Shown in pieces: positions 32,601-45,922 of a stretch of DNA of 64,000 nt; within the stretch, counting starts at the first letter, position 1; each line of letters starts with the position of its first letter. The DNA lies in assembly GCA_000499405.2 (NCBI GenBank), contig HG738138.1, positions 6,570,888 to 6,634,887 on the forward strand, read 5' to 3'. The notes below the pieces were generated by a model. That model saw nothing but the letters and a program-made list of their open reading frames with translations, was not told where the DNA came from and made no database searches. A program made the translations under genes and the position numbers. The DNA comes from Onchocerca volvulus. Its lineage: Eukaryota; Nematoda; Chromadorea; Rhabditida; Onchocercidae.

Positions 32601-35600
32601 TTGACTTATCGCCGTTGCCGAGTGAGTGAAGGATGACGACGAGCGTGCAGGCTCCAGGAATCAGCTCATCTGCATGCTATGAGCATATTCTGCCTGCAAT
32701 AACCTTCACAATCGATGGATCAAGCTTACCTACATGGCGAACAACAAATCTTATGATGTTGAGGTGCAGCGCACTGACCTTTGCCCCTTTGCAAGGCAGC
32801 ACCGCTCATCTCATCGTTCAAACTTCAGAAACTGAAAATATACTAAGGCATAAACAATGTCAAAATGATCTTCATATCACTCAACTGATTTGCTTACAAT
32901 CATAGCGGTGCTTATGAAGGACAGGTGCTACTCTAAGTCAATCACTTCGAGCACGCACTTCTCCACTTGTCATCATATTTGTTAGCATCTTCATTTTCCA
33001 TTCAGTCTGATCTAATCTAAATTCAAATGATTTCAAATATTCGCTGGTTGGTTTCCTTTTATTTGGTATTCATGTAATTTCACTTCAAACATTCCACTCT
33101 TCGTGTGAATAATTCAGATTATTCCTTTCCTCGTCAAGTGTTAAAAGTCTAGAGGTGTTCGTTTAAGTTAATTATGAAGCTCAGTCAGTCAGTAGTGCTC
33201 ACAGGTTTCAACAGATATATCAACCCAAAGTTTTACACTTCCTTGGAGAAGAATAATCTCTTAATAAATCGAAGATGTTTTTATGGGCATCATTAATCTA
33301 AAATTTACTTCTCTGTCTCCAGTAACTTGTTTTTGCTATTAACTTCAACTTCTGTGTACATTATTTACTATACTACAATCATCTAACTGCTTCAGTGTCA
33401 TTCTCTAGGCTTAGTACCGTTATTTTATTTCTGCCTGAAATATTTAAAAGTTAATTAGCTAAACAACTGTATTAAACTGCAATCAATTAGAGCAATTTTG
33501 ACATAATTTTAAAACATTACAATTTTTCGGTCCCAAATTTTTGCAGTTTTTGCCTCATTTTTAGCGGTCTTTTTTTTCCAATTTAACAATATGGTACAAC
33601 AGTGATGAACTTAACTTATAAGCGAAGAATAAATATCCATAAAAGAAAAAAAGAAAACTTGTCTGGATTTAGATTCTAGCAAGTTTTTCTACAGTGGTGT
33701 GAGAATCTAAATTATTACTTTATATAAAAGCGGTTTCATTGGGAAAAATACGGAAAAAAGCAAAGATCATTATGCTGAATTTGAATGAAACCGTGTGAGT
33801 GGCTTGTGGAACGACAAACTTCACTACATTAACAATGTTCCTTAATGTTCACAACGAACACTGCTGCAGAAACTATGAGATCTACATGAGATGATGTGTG
33901 ATGGTTGGAAGCGACAAATCAGTAGCTTCTGAATTGATCATACTCTTTCGTTAGGCTTTATCTCGCATAATTCTGGTTGAATGCTTAGCTAGTCCTCTTT
34001 GAAATCTCTGAATGATTACAATTCATCAGATTTTCAAATAATTACCCAACTAATTTGGAGAAAGCAAAATTTTCAGGAGATTTTAATTTATGAAGGCAAA
34101 TTTTTAAATTTCTCAATTGTTGCAAAAATTTGTCTTTGTAAATAAGCTATTTTTCTTGTGCAGGAATATCATAATGATTTCCTAAGAAGCATCTACTGTT
34201 GAGGACTTCATTCAACGCTTGCCTGTTGCAATTTGAAACTTTTCGAACTATTCAACTTTTCTCAAATATTTTTCTTCTTTTAGTAATTCTTTTTCCCATT
34301 TAGCTCTGTCTTTGCTCTGAAATCCTTTCAGTTCCCATCTTAGATCGATGATGTAATTTTTTATAAGAAAGCTTGTGAAATTTACTTAAGATGAAGGTAT
34401 CATTTTGGTAGCAAAAAAGATTTTCAAAATAAAATAGATTAAAATTAGATTAATAAGTTATTTTCTCGTTCCTTTGAAATATTCTTTTTTTTTTTTCTTT
34501 TTTTTTTGTTTTTCGTTTGGAAAATTTAACACGTTTTAAAAAGCTATGATTACTAACATAAAGAAAAAAATAACATACAAATGTTCCATTTAGCATTCCC
34601 ACTACTTAATTCTTTCTTTTCTTTTTTTTTTCTTTAATTACAAAATTATAATTCTGCTTACATATATGAAGTGGCTGGTCTACCGGATGAACAAATTTCA
34701 TAATGTTTAAGCAATGAAATCATTTGTCAGGTATCAGCAAAATGCTGCATTTTGCGCAGAAATATATTTCCTTTCTTTCTCTCTGATTAATATACAAGAA
34801 AGACCGGGTAAAGACACAGTTAGAGTGTCGCAACTATGATGTAACTTTTTCAAATCACTTTGTTAGAATACGGAAGAAGAAACATTTATCATTCTAATGT
34901 TTTTGAAATCAACTGCAGTGAAGAAAACGAACCTGATTGCTATGTAGTGCAGATAATTGATGCAACATTGTTGGCACTATTTGGCCGTTCCTGTCATTGC
35001 AACGATTATGATGCATTAGAGAATTTTGTGCAGTAGCTGCCTAAATTATATAAATTTCAGAAAATCTATAAATTCTTCTCAAACATATCGAGAATCTTCT
35101 ATCATTTAGCGTTAGCATTATAAAAATTTCGTGATTGCGAATTTGGTCACAACAGAACATTGATATCCTCAAAAAGCTTACCATATCAGTTGATAAGTTG
35201 TTCTTATTTGAACTGTCTAACTTTCATGATTTAAAAGACATCTTTTTGGCATGTTTTAGACTTCCGGAAATATTACTTGTTTTGAATATTTTCTCAGTTT
35301 AATTTGGTCATAGATAACACAAATTTAAGGATTTCAACCTCCAGGTCCTGATTTGTTAACATTCATTTCTTTCAAAATATGATTAAAATGGATTTGTTGA
35401 AAAATTGAAACACATTCAATAAAAATAATTTCCAGTGTCTCACAATATAATTAACATTTTATCGGAGATTAGTTCAAAAAGTTTTAATGTTGAAGAAAAA
35501 AAAAAGCTTATTGTCAAAAAATAAACCTGCATCATTGAGAGAAGAGTATTTGGAGTACTAAGCAAGCCAATTTGTGCAGCCATCATTGCTGGGGTCAACA

Positions 35601-35968
35601 GTGGATTAAAGGCTGTGACTGGTATACAAAGAGGTTGCAACTGATCTGGGTTACTGCTTGTTCCTGCCCTCAATGCACTTGGTATTGGTATTGCACTGTC
35701 ACCCTGCAATACTGTAACTTGCATATCGGACGAATGAAAGATAATCAGCAATGAAATTTGTATATTATTACTACCAAAAAAAAAAACAGTCTGGTCTTGG
35801 TCTACGATGTTTTTATAGCCTAATAACCTTTCGGTAAGATCCGAGTAAACCAGTGGAGGCAACAGTATCAACAGTTGATGTTTCGGAGCTTCGTGACGGT
35901 GATGATGTTATTGGTGATGATAATGGTTCTGTGTTTGATGAATTTGCTGCCGGGATTCCACCAAGGGT
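24561..35968 (-). CDS. nhr-41: Nuclear receptor NHR-41 (NR2C, TR2/TR4/DHR78 type), 13 exons, 5' end incomplete
   Basis: A nuclear transcription factor that binds DNA through a two-finger domain and carries a ligand-binding domain. Exons in transcript order: 35968-35828, 35703-35527, 35040-34933, 29116-28892, 28435-28324, 27952-27846, 27642-27562, 27451-27329, 27074-26946, 26609-26476, 25529-25390, 25315-25178, 24955-24561. All junctions are GT..AG and phases agree, giving 2010 nt, 669 codons plus stop. Layout: S/T/P/N-rich N-terminus (residues 1 to ~187), DNA-binding domain (~188-255), long hinge, ligand-binding domain (~405 to the end). The family call rests on DBD sequence [20 protein letters not shown] and on GMRSESVQAERRP after the second finger, a TR2/TR4/DHR78 signature. 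The LBD ([24 protein letters not shown]) agrees. Vertebrate TR2/TR4 are about 600 residues. No start Met precedes exon 1, so at least one 5' exon is missing. Confidence 0.9.
26946..27952 (-). CDS. nhr-41: nhr-41 hinge exons 6-9
   Basis: Exon 27952-27846 starts by completing SVQAERRP, the conserved extension of the DBD. Exons 27642-27562 (27 codons), 27451-27329 (41 codons) and 27074-26946 (43 codons) encode a low-complexity linker rich in Ser, Pro, Glu and Ala. It includes IVKHESAF and LKQESDEMK, which look like sumoylation-type IVKHE and LKQE motifs (inference). The acceptor at 27953 (TTGAAG) is weak but is the only one keeping the frame. Confidence 0.85.
27715..27774. repeat. Tandem duplication, 30-bp unit, in an nhr-41 intron
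   Basis: AAATGTTGCAATATTAAAAG is repeated with a 30-bp period at 27715 and 27745, with few differences. Confidence 0.85.
28324..29116 (-). CDS. nhr-41: nhr-41 DNA-binding domain exons 4-5
   Basis: Exon 29116-28892 (75 codons) ends in the first zinc finger: CVVC, then CEGCKG (P-box), then FFKRSIRKQ. Exon 28435-28324 (37 codons plus one base) carries the second finger: [24 protein letters not shown]. All eight zinc-binding cysteines are present, so the domain should fold and bind DNA. The P-box CEGCKG fits AGGTCA-type half sites. The intron between the fingers (456 bp) begins GTACTT, and reading through it gives a false short tail. Confidence 0.95.
29117..34932 (-). other. 5.8-kb intron of nhr-41
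   Basis: Bounded by donor CAG/GTTCGT at 34933/34932 and acceptor TTTCAG at 29117. It contains a (TA)n run at 31030-31050 and a GC-richer patch (about 31950-32650), but no exon that must belong to the gene. The acceptor at 29117 could also receive SL1 by trans-splicing, because an in-frame ATG (29113-29111) lies three bases inside the next exon. Confidence 0.65.
31030..31050. repeat. (TA)n microsatellite
   Basis: About ten TA dinucleotides within the 5.8-kb nhr-41 intron. Confidence 0.9.
34933..35968 (-). CDS. nhr-41: nhr-41 N-terminal (AF-1 region) exons 1-3 of the model
   Basis: Exon 35968-35828 (47 codons) begins [15 protein letters not shown] and is Ser/Thr/Pro-rich. Exon 35703-35527 (59 codons) includes [17 protein letters not shown]. 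Exon 35040-34933 (36 codons) includes [15 protein letters not shown]. All three are phase 0 at both ends. Acceptors are GATTTCAG, TATTGCAG and AATTTAG; donors are GTTATT, GTTTAT and GTTCGT. The first acceptor follows a long A run rather than pyrimidines, and the second exon could in principle start at a nearby AG. The region would be a poorly structured activation domain. Confidence 0.75.
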
Positions 35969-37975
35969 CTGAAATCTTTTTTTTTTTTTTTTTATATTTT
36001 TGCATGGAATTTCAAAAGACACATAATGTTTGCTATGCTTATGTATTAATGCTGTTCATCTGATATCGAAGATGTTTATTTTGTCATACACGAATTTTGC
36101 TAAATAAATATTAATTCGGGCAATGATTTTTTATAAATACGAATTTCATTGAAAAAGAAAGAACGCTTGATCAAGAAGTTCAGTTAATTTGGCATTTTGA
36201 ACAGTATCCAATTTTTTTTATATTTGGATCAAAACAAACTAATTCCTCTGGAGCAGTTATGAACTTTAATTTCTTTTATCCAAAAAAATAAATTTATACT
36301 TAAATTGCGTTGGTTTCATTATGCAACAATATTTCGGTAAATTTGAATAACGAAAATTCACTTTAATAATTGTTCAATATGTATTGCAAGTTATAAAACA
36401 GAACATTATCTATGATAGATATTATTACATGTCTAGAAGGAATTACAGTATTTTCAAAGAATAATTAAATGGTCGTTACTGCCGCAAATGAAGTTTTTTT
36501 TAAATGCCGATATAGTTTTGGATTATATCTTTAATTCACCGATTGAATACAATTTCCTATTTTTACCTTCTGAAAGAATTGCAGTTTTTATTGCTAGCTA
36601 TATATAGGATTTCAAATTATTCAAAAGCAGCAGTAATATTGAAATAATGAGATGATATAAATCATGAAAAATTATTTAAATTTCGAATATTTAATTTGTT
36701 TCTTATCAAGCTGGAAATGCTATTAACGGCAAAAAACGAAATATCATATCTGGAACGAATACATAAAAATAGTGAAAAGACTAAGAATTTTGAGAACTAC
36801 TTTACAAAATGTGACAAATGTGGATCGACTCATAATTTAAATTTATTTTCCATTAAATTAATAATGAAAACCAGCATTTTCGTCAAAAATAGTATTTCAA
36901 GCTGTTTCGCTAAATGAGTGTCACAGAATCTGAGACGATACTATTCCGCTAATCAATCATCATCTAATTACGTTTATGAGTCAATCTGACTTTTTAAAGA
37001 ATCAACTTGGGAATATCTAGATAGAAGTCATCGATCCATGCATTTAGTAAAACAGCTTGAAACTGTTGGAACTATTGTATTGAATATTTCAAGTCTGAAG
37101 GAGGATAAAATGGGAGAAAGATCTTTGTAAAGACCTTTTTGTCAAGGTGAAGTGTTTAGTAAAATAAATAAATGTGATGAAATGAGATTTTCAACAAAAC
37201 AAATTGAATCAGCACATTTTAAAAGGGTTAGTTTGTGATGAAGCTCTAATGTCATCGGTGGTGTCGGTGAGCAAATGGAAGGATGAAAATGAGAGGGCAC
37301 AGGGCAGACAGAGCCAGCTTGACCCTTGACCGCACACTCACACTCCCCAGTACCGCTCGTACCAGTCACCCCGATTCACCCCCATTCGACAAACACGACT
37401 CAATTCATTCCTTGTGCTTTCACCTCCTTTACTCCATAAGTGTATACTTAGGGTCCGTATATTATATTTATATATATATATAATATATCATCCTGGTAAA
37501 TTTCGGTCTTTTGCAGTACTTTGATCATAAAATTTCATTTGGTGGATAGAATAACCACTCGAAAGATAACATCAATAATAATTGTAAGTCAAAGTCGCAA
37601 CAATAACTTTATTTGTAAATCAAAACTTCTCCAAAGATGTGATGGAACGACAGAAAATAGAGTTGAAGCTAGGATAACTTTCAAATTAAGCCAGTCTTTC
37701 CCAGATGTTGTCTATTTGGCAAAACAGTTACATTTAAACGGTATAAGAAGTGTAGCAGATAGGAGGTATCTGACAAGAGGTGGTAGTCGAATAAAAGTGT
37801 TTGCTGATATGATCTATTACTGGAAAGGTACTGGAAAGGTCAGATCCGCCCAATAACCTTGCTGTCATGAGTAATGAGGGATAAATATCGGACAGAGGTC
37901 GTGAACTCAAGGGTCACAGATCGGGTGCGTCGTACTATGGTCGTCTGTCCTTGTGCATATTTGTTACTTTTAGTG

Positions 37976-38037
37976 TGTTGTTGTTGTTGCTGCTACCGTT
38001 GCTACTGCTACTGCTACTGCTACTGCTACTGCTACTG

Positions 38038-38087
<50 letters not shown>

Positions 38088-38088
38088 G

Positions 38089-38133
<45 letters not shown>
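37976..38133. repeat. Compound triplet microsatellite (TTG, CTACTG, CTA, CTG)
   Basis: A short (TTG)n run is followed by (CTACTG)n at about 38000-38040, (CTA)n to about 38087, then about 15 CTG triplets to 38133. Every frame yields only homopolymer peptides, so no protein is called. It lies upstream of the modelled nhr-41 exons on that gene's strand. Confidence 0.95.
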
Positions 38134-38135
<2 letters not shown>

Positions 38136-41100
38136 TGGGTACAGTAACATTTGGTGCAGTGAGGAACTGCAGACTGCATACTGAATTGCGCGCTTACATG
38201 AGAGGAGTGTCTGAGAAGGGGAAAAGGGATAGTTGCTACACATTATTAAAGTGCATGGTTGATGATGATTGTGTCACAAAATTGTTTTGCATCTTGTTCA
38301 TCCCATTTCGATAATCGTCATTATTTGTTCAAAGATTCATGGGATAAAGGATGATGTGAGATATAAATAAATGAGTTAATGAGGCACACTGCAAGTGTAT
38401 ACAGTACTCAAGAGCGACGAGCATCGCAAAATGCAGCAAAGGTCATGAAATAATTTCTGGTCAAATGTGGCAGAAATCAACATAAAGAATACTGAAGAAA
38501 AGAGAACCAAACATGGGCCGATAGTGTGTGTTCCGTCTGCTTTTCATCTCAAATATCGCTTGACAACCAGCAAATAAACAAATATGTGCTCTCTCTCGAG
38601 CTCATTTATTTTCGCATTGCAATGCACTGCTCCTTCCTATTCTTCCACAAATGGCCGTCCTAAAACGGCTTGAAATGAGGTTTAGGAAGATTGTTTATTA
38701 ATTAAAAAGAATGCGGGAATCGGTTGAAGACAAGGCGAAAACTCGCTTAAATCAATGACCATCATTCATCTATCTGACATTCTGCCTCAGTTCACTTCGT
38801 GTCTAGTTTATTCATGTTAGTAGCAAACAAATTTCTGCAAAGGTTATAAATGAAATCATGAAGTTATTATTTGATTGAAATACTGATGTGACTGAGTGAA
38901 AGGGAAAAGATAAAAAGAAACATCTCTCAATCACGCAGTAAATATTATCTGCAAATATTCCTATGTTATACGATTTTCAGCCGATTTGCTAACATTTTAA
39001 TAATGAATTTGCCCTGCGCCATTCTCAGTGTTGGAAATAATGAGTATATGTATCTAAAACAAATTGGTATGTAATAGATGAGCAGCACAGTATCTTTTCG
39101 ATCAACTTCAACTCTCTGAGATTCATGATAACAAACTGTCGGCAGAATTATATAGCAAAAGCAAATTTGAAGTAGACGCTAAAAACAAACTTCAGAATAA
39201 ATCTTCTATTGTATTTACAAGATTTTGGAAGACAATCTGACATGCACTAACGTCCGGCATGCAGAAAGCAGAGCAAATAGAGTCTGTTGTTGGGATTTTT
39301 GAGGTGACAACTCACTAAAGCGGTACAGAGGCAGTAAACAAGAAGTTAACGTCGTAAAAGTGGCTTCAAAGGACGTTCTATGGGTAAGTCCCGAACTGCA
39401 ATTGAATGTAAGATGCTCGAAAAAAGGACCAAACAGAAATGTAGCGCCTTCTCTCGTTGATTAGCAACAAATGATGTTGCTAAGAAACAACACTTAATGC
39501 TGTTTTTAATAGATGTCAACATTAGAAGTGCGTGAAGAAGAATGCCAACTAACTAGGTATTTTAAAAGAATTCCTTCTTTTTTTTTTTTAATTTGAAGAC
39601 TTTTGCGGTTCATAAAACTCTAGATCTGTATAGATTCATATCTCCAATTATCCTAATCCTTCCCTTCGTCCTTGAAAATTCTGTTCTCATTTACCTAAAA
39701 AATTACGGTGAGAGATAGGGACAGGAGGGTTGTTACCGTTAGAGACACAATAAGCAGCTCTAGAATACCGATCAGTATTCTTCTTTTCAACCTTCTTTCC
39801 CAAAACCTTCTGCTCTTATTAATGAATAATTTTCTTCAATTTTATCAGCATCGGTCCTGAATCCATAACGCACATCATTATAACGAGCGAGATTAGATGA
39901 AGCTTTCAGCAGATGCTGTTATAACTATTATCTATAGTCGGAGAAAAATTTTCAGTCTTTCTATCATCTATAGATCTTCTGTTTTGTGTAGATTCAACAT
40001 GAAAGATCCACAGAACTGACAGACATTCGATGGATAACAGGATAAAAACAAGCTAACAAAGGAATGGAAAATATTGTCGAAGGGGAGATGAACGTAAGAA
40101 GTGGAAGATGACCCACCATTTGTAGATGTTCATCTAGGATAAGCCTGCCACAAAGAGAATTAGCTATAGGTGATGATGAGGAAGAGAAATATATAAATGA
40201 TAAGAGTGATAATTTGTTTTTAAGAAATAAAGAAGCTTTTAAAACAGAAAAGGATACAAGCATAACGCTGAAATGTCCACAATAACGTACAATCACCTTA
40301 GTAGAAGCGACCACGCAGCTATTAAGCACTTTTCCTTGCTTCACAAAGTAAACATATTACGTAGCAGACAAATAGAACACACATCGCTTGATAAGTCGCC
40401 ACAAAATTTAATTTAAAGCTGATAAAATTTTCCTTTTAAAAGCAATCAGCTTATTATTCATTACTCATAACATCTATCATTCCCATCTTTAATATTTGAT
40501 AGGAAAGTAATAGCAGCGTGATTGTTCATGCAATCATAAAACTATTTTCTTACGAAGTCATTGTTGAAGGAAATGTTTTCAGAACGATAGTGAGTCTATA
40601 AATTAACTTGAAATACAAGTATCCCAAAATTTCACTCGATTTTCATAAGGAAAACCAGCATAATCAGGTCGATGGATTTCTTAAATGGTCATTAACTGTC
40701 GTCGAGACTATAATTTGTTTTTCATAAAATCTTTTGTTTAGAAATGATTCAAATTTTGATAAAACAAAAATTTCATTAAGAATATTTAGCGATGAAAGAC
40801 TATCAAGAAAATAAGGTATGGAAGGTTAAAATACGAAGATAAGGGAGGATCAAGTAAATAAGTGGTACGATGGATGTAAAGGGTACAGAGGTCAAGTGTC
40901 AAACCTTTCTACCTAAGTTCAAGGACTGATTTTAGAGAAGGACACTGTAGCAAGACATTTATTGGAGATAGAGAAAAAGGATGGGAGAATAAATATCGAG
41001 ATGGCCGGGACCACTACGTTGAAGGACGTAATCAACTATCGAGCTACGATTATCACGTCTATTACAATAATTTTCCTACAAATATATCTCAGATTCCCTC

Positions 41101-42987
41101 CTCACTGATAAACAGTCGTCCGATTGCGAGGATTAAAACCAACAACTCTCAGAAAAGAAAATATTTCTGATCCTAGTGCAACTGTCTTCAAACTTTCAGG
41201 TGTTCAACAGCTTTAACTATTACAAATAAATTCCGAAGAGTTACATTTCTGAATTATGCACTAAGCTAAAACCACAATCAACCACTCAAGATTCAAAATC
41301 CTCCAAATTCTATTTTTGACCGAATTTTCTTGGTTTATAATAATAATTGAAATTCTGCTTAGAATCAGTGACATTTCTCAATATAAAAACTAATTTACGG
41401 GCCTGATTTCTGTTTAACTGTAATTTTTTTATTGGAATGGCTTAAAATAAATAAGAAGAAATAACTACACTAAGACAGTACTTGTTTCCATTTTCATGAA
41501 AGAAGTGATATGTCTGAGATTTGCAGAATTGTCCATTATAATGAATTATAAAAATTACTTAAGAAATACAAATGGCTACCAAATTTGCGATGTTCGAAAG
41601 GAGATCTATGGAATGATGCATTGTGATCACAGAAAGGCCTTCTGTCATTTTGCACTTCTTTGAACAGCTGATTCAAGTCAGATATAAAAATAACTTCTTT
41701 TAAATAGAATTTCAGATTCCTTATAGATCAACCAAAAAACTATTCAATAAAAGTTTTCACAATAACGATTGGGAACTAGTTATGAGTATATTAGCAAAAC
41801 AAGAGGACTTCATTCAAGTTCAACTTTACATAGGCTTCCATCTCATAAACAGCTGCATTGAAGGCTGAAGTACTCAGATTCACATGTGTTTGTTTGCTGT
41901 GGACAATCGGTATTGTAATATGAAAATCAGAAAAGGCCGTTTGAAGGAGCACAAATATAGCATTTGTTTGTTTTAACAACCACCAACCATTCTAGATGGT
42001 CCTATAAAAATTGACGATTTGACATCAAGCTTGGATAATCTAGACATATCTCTTATTCCGCAATGATAATTTTCAACTAATGATTCCAAATATACTCAGA
42101 AATTATTTGTAGCTTCTGAAAATCTGAACTAGCAAAGTAAATTATTCGAGTTTTTTAAAAACAAAAAAACTGACATTTGGTGAAGTATAGAGGATCTTCA
42201 AGTATGCTTATTGAGAGCATTGAATTTTTTATTTTCACATAAATATAGATCAAGCCTTCAAATAAGCAGAGTTTTGTATGTACGAAACCTCGAAAATTTT
42301 CACTGTATATTTTTAAAATATAGCTTTTTGCTTCAAAAATAAAAAATATATTAATAGCAAAATCTTAAAATAAATATATCTTAGTTGCTATACCGTAAGA
42401 TGCAATTCAGTATACTAATTACTAAAGTGGCCAATGTAGAAATAATTGCATCTGTGTTTGCACTATTTATATAATACGAAATGGGAGCAACCTGAGCAGA
42501 TTGTTATTTGATAAAATCCAGAATGACAGGATTTATAAGTGCACAAAATATGTCAACGTGCTTTAGATCTCTATTTTTACCCGCAGCTGAAATTAGCTAA
42601 CAAATTCGGGAGAATAAAGAAACCAAGTCACAACAGAAAGACGATTATAGCACTTTTCTTTAAGAATGTTCAATTCATAATTTAAGTCTTTCAGTATTAA
42701 AGGACAATCACTGTTCAAAAAAAATTACATCAATAGAAATTCGTCTATTGATCCAAGATTTTTTTCTTCATCTGCCTGAATTTGAAAATGATTTTTTTCA
42801 GTCAACAATTTTCAATTTCAAAGAAAAACATCTTTTCAGCAATTCCAAAAAGAATTAAGAAAACGCCTAATCTCATATTCTGAATTAAATGAAAAGAACC
42901 AGTTAAGAGATTCTTTGAGAGAGAAAGAAAAGAAAAATCAATTTTACTTGAAAAAGAACTGATCATTATGAAAAAAGGGAAATGATC

Positions 42988-43035
42988 AGGGGCAATTACA
43001 AACTAAAATTGAGGGGCAGTTACAAACTAAAATTC
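42988..43035. repeat. Tandem duplication, 24-bp unit
   Basis: AGGGGCAATTACAAACTAAA-type units at 42988-43011 and 43012-43035 differ at two positions. Confidence 0.85.
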
Positions 43036-45903
43036 CAGTCGATACTTGTCTTCACACATAAGCCTTAAGTTATCAGTATATTAGCCTATTCAATGATTTT
43101 ATTGAGGTTTTTCTGTTATCTATGCCGAGAAAGAAACCTGTGAAGATACAAGGAGTCTTTAATAACGTTGCTAAGCATATAAAAGCTGACCAAAAACATC
43201 AAGATTTTGAAGTTTTTGAGAGAAAAAATGATAAATTTAATATCAAAGTTGCACAAAATTCTGGCAAGAGTTTCAGCACACTCCTATCTTAGAATGAGCA
43301 AAAGCTTCCAAATTTCCTGCGGGTTATGTGAAAATAACAAACTTCTTTATTTAGAACTGAAGTTTTGCTATCTTCATATTTTAATAATTCATAATTAATG
43401 AATATAAATAAAAACGAATTTTCATTCTTTCCACTTGGAGGAGTAGGCAGGGTTGGAATGAATGTTAGCTTAGATCATTGCCAAGGTAAGTGGATTATGA
43501 CTGATCTTGTATTGGTTTTGCTGACGAGACCATTGTAAAAATTCTCTTGAAAATTCGAATTCGTTTGTCGTTTCAATGAGATGAACAAAGCGAAAGCGAA
43601 TAATCATATCCGCATGTTCACATTACCGATGATTCATGTTGAGAACTATGCAAGTTTTGGACCTATAACTTGAAATACTCAGCACCAGTTCTGCATTTCA
43701 GTCAATTCATTTTGTATTTTGATCTTGCCATTAGATCAATTTTAGGGAGGAATTCATATTTTCAGGATAAAGTGACATACAGCAATGATATTTTGTGGAT
43801 GTATTTCTCATCCTGCATGAATCAAAACTTGGAAGCTTTTCGTCAACAAATCTTATACACTTCGGATTTTTGATTCGATCTTGGACACAAATTCACATTT
43901 CTATCAATGAATCAAACTAGAAAGCTGAATTAAGCAATTGAAGTCATTTCTTTAGTTCCACAAAGAAAAAAATTTAGATATTTGTTGCGTGACCCTCAAA
44001 TGCATCATCTATCATCCGACAAGCAAACAGTTGCTGCAGCAATGATTTAAACTATTTGGTAACAGTACGCACAACTCTAACAGATTTGTATCCTTCAAAC
44101 AAAAAATCTTAATCGGAGTAACCTTCCAACATACTTTTAAAAAAATCTGCGATGTAGCAAAAAAATTTAGTTCTCGAAATACTAATTTTGAAATTACACA
44201 TCAATCTACCTAATAATATTACACATCACTCCATCTAATAATGCTAAATCTATGCAGTAAACTAATAAAATTTTAGTTTCTCCTTCGCTGGTTTCCCGCA
44301 CAAATCATTTGCAAAACAATCATTACTCAAATGAAAATAAAAGCAAAAATGAAGATGAATATGCTCATAATCAGATCTCCTATGAATATTAAGATACTAA
44401 TCATAAGTACTACAATAAATTACAACAAACAAAAATTAATTCTGAGTACAAAATATCTTCAAAATACATCAAGTTAGCTTATACTCATTATCAAACGAAT
44501 TTGAGCTGAACTGAAGTCTGGTTCATACCGTGTTCTCATTTAAAGTTACATACTGCAAACTTTTTGAAATGAACAATGATATCAGAGAAACTTCTACAAA
44601 AAGTCTTCAAGCTCATCTCAATTGCATTTATCTGATTAATTTTGTTTGCTGCTGTCTCACAAATTCTCATTTCAGCACATGTTTTGATAACAAGATCCAA
44701 AATGAAACGAGCCACCTGAAAAACTCCTCACTACAACGGCAAAATCGTTTTTCATCTAAATACATAATAGGCTCATAGTAACTTATTTTTCTACATTTGC
44801 AGCCATGGAATACAATAAAGCAGGTTGCTATTTGATATAATTAATACTTGCGCTATTCAGCCATCCAACTTTTTTGTTAACTTTTTCAAATGATCCAGTA
44901 AGAATAGCACGATAATTACATCTATTTTCGGTTTCATTTGGAAAAAAGATTTTAGTAAAAATTCAGTTATGCAAAATTTATTTTCTTTGGAAGTAAATAA
45001 TAGAATTACAACAAAAAATAAAACTATGGCGAAAATAAAAGTTCACACATAAAACGGAAGTAGAATTATTCGTTTCACTACTATTTTTTTAATCAATTGT
45101 TGCAAAATATTTTGCTGCATCAACTTCTCGACACTACGTTTCCTTTCTAACCTTCCTGTTTCATATTTTGATTTCTAATGCTTATTCATCATTTCAAGCT
45201 TTTCTTTTTTGTCCTTTTTAGTTTTTTAGGATAATTTGGTAGCATAAATGAGATATATCTATACATATAATAAAAAAATATATAGTTTTCCTGGAGTTCT
45301 AATAATTAATTATTATATGTATTCGGCTATTTTTCTCAGATTTTCGTTTCGTTTCCTTTCCATCATTCATTGACATTATAAAGACTTCATAAATAATTAG
45401 TTGAATAACATTTAGCCTTTTTGGTAATATTAATATTATTTGATATCAAAAATTTCTAACCTTATAATTCATTTATAGCCATTTATATGATTTTAGATCT
45501 GCCCAAGTTTCTATATTTTTCCACAGAGGATTTTGTTCCACAATACTTGGAAAAAAACTCGTATTCTTCTGTGTCAAAAGTTTTTAGTGTCCTTTTCCAG
45601 GTAATTCAATTCCGTATATTTATTATAGATGAATATGAAGTAATTCATCTCCAGAAAATGCTGTCATATTATTGAGGAGATGTTCTAGTGACTGATATGA
45701 TCATGCTATTGTGACGAAGATGCATCTATTACTGATATCAATGTTCGCAAGAAGATCGCATCGCATTTCATTCCCCGTCCCTGGTACATCCATTCTCCCC
45801 ACTCTTATGCAAACATTTCACGTCAATTTTTTTTTCGTATAGATGAGACGAGACGAATTATACTTACACTTAACATTTATACATTTCTATTAATATCAAT
45901 GAT

Positions 45904-45922
45904 ACGACGACGACGACGACGA
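45904..45922. repeat. (ACG)n microsatellite
   Basis: Six ACG/CGA triplets in an otherwise AT-rich stretch. Confidence 0.85.

Noticed and set aside
32633..32905. 90-codon plus-strand frame as a gene nested in nhr-41
   Set aside because: No domain and no splice support; it lies in the GC-rich patch where chance frames are longer.
37521..37856. 111-codon plus-strand frame
   Set aside because: No recognisable domain, no splice context, and about one frame of this length is expected by chance at this base composition.
37874..38243. Poly-Leu, poly-Ser, poly-Ala/Val and poly-Tyr frames on both strands
   Set aside because: These are translations of the triplet microsatellite in different frames.
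39994..40344. 116-codon minus-strand frame
   Set aside because: Hydrophobic and Ser-rich without domain, splice or composition support; compatible with chance.
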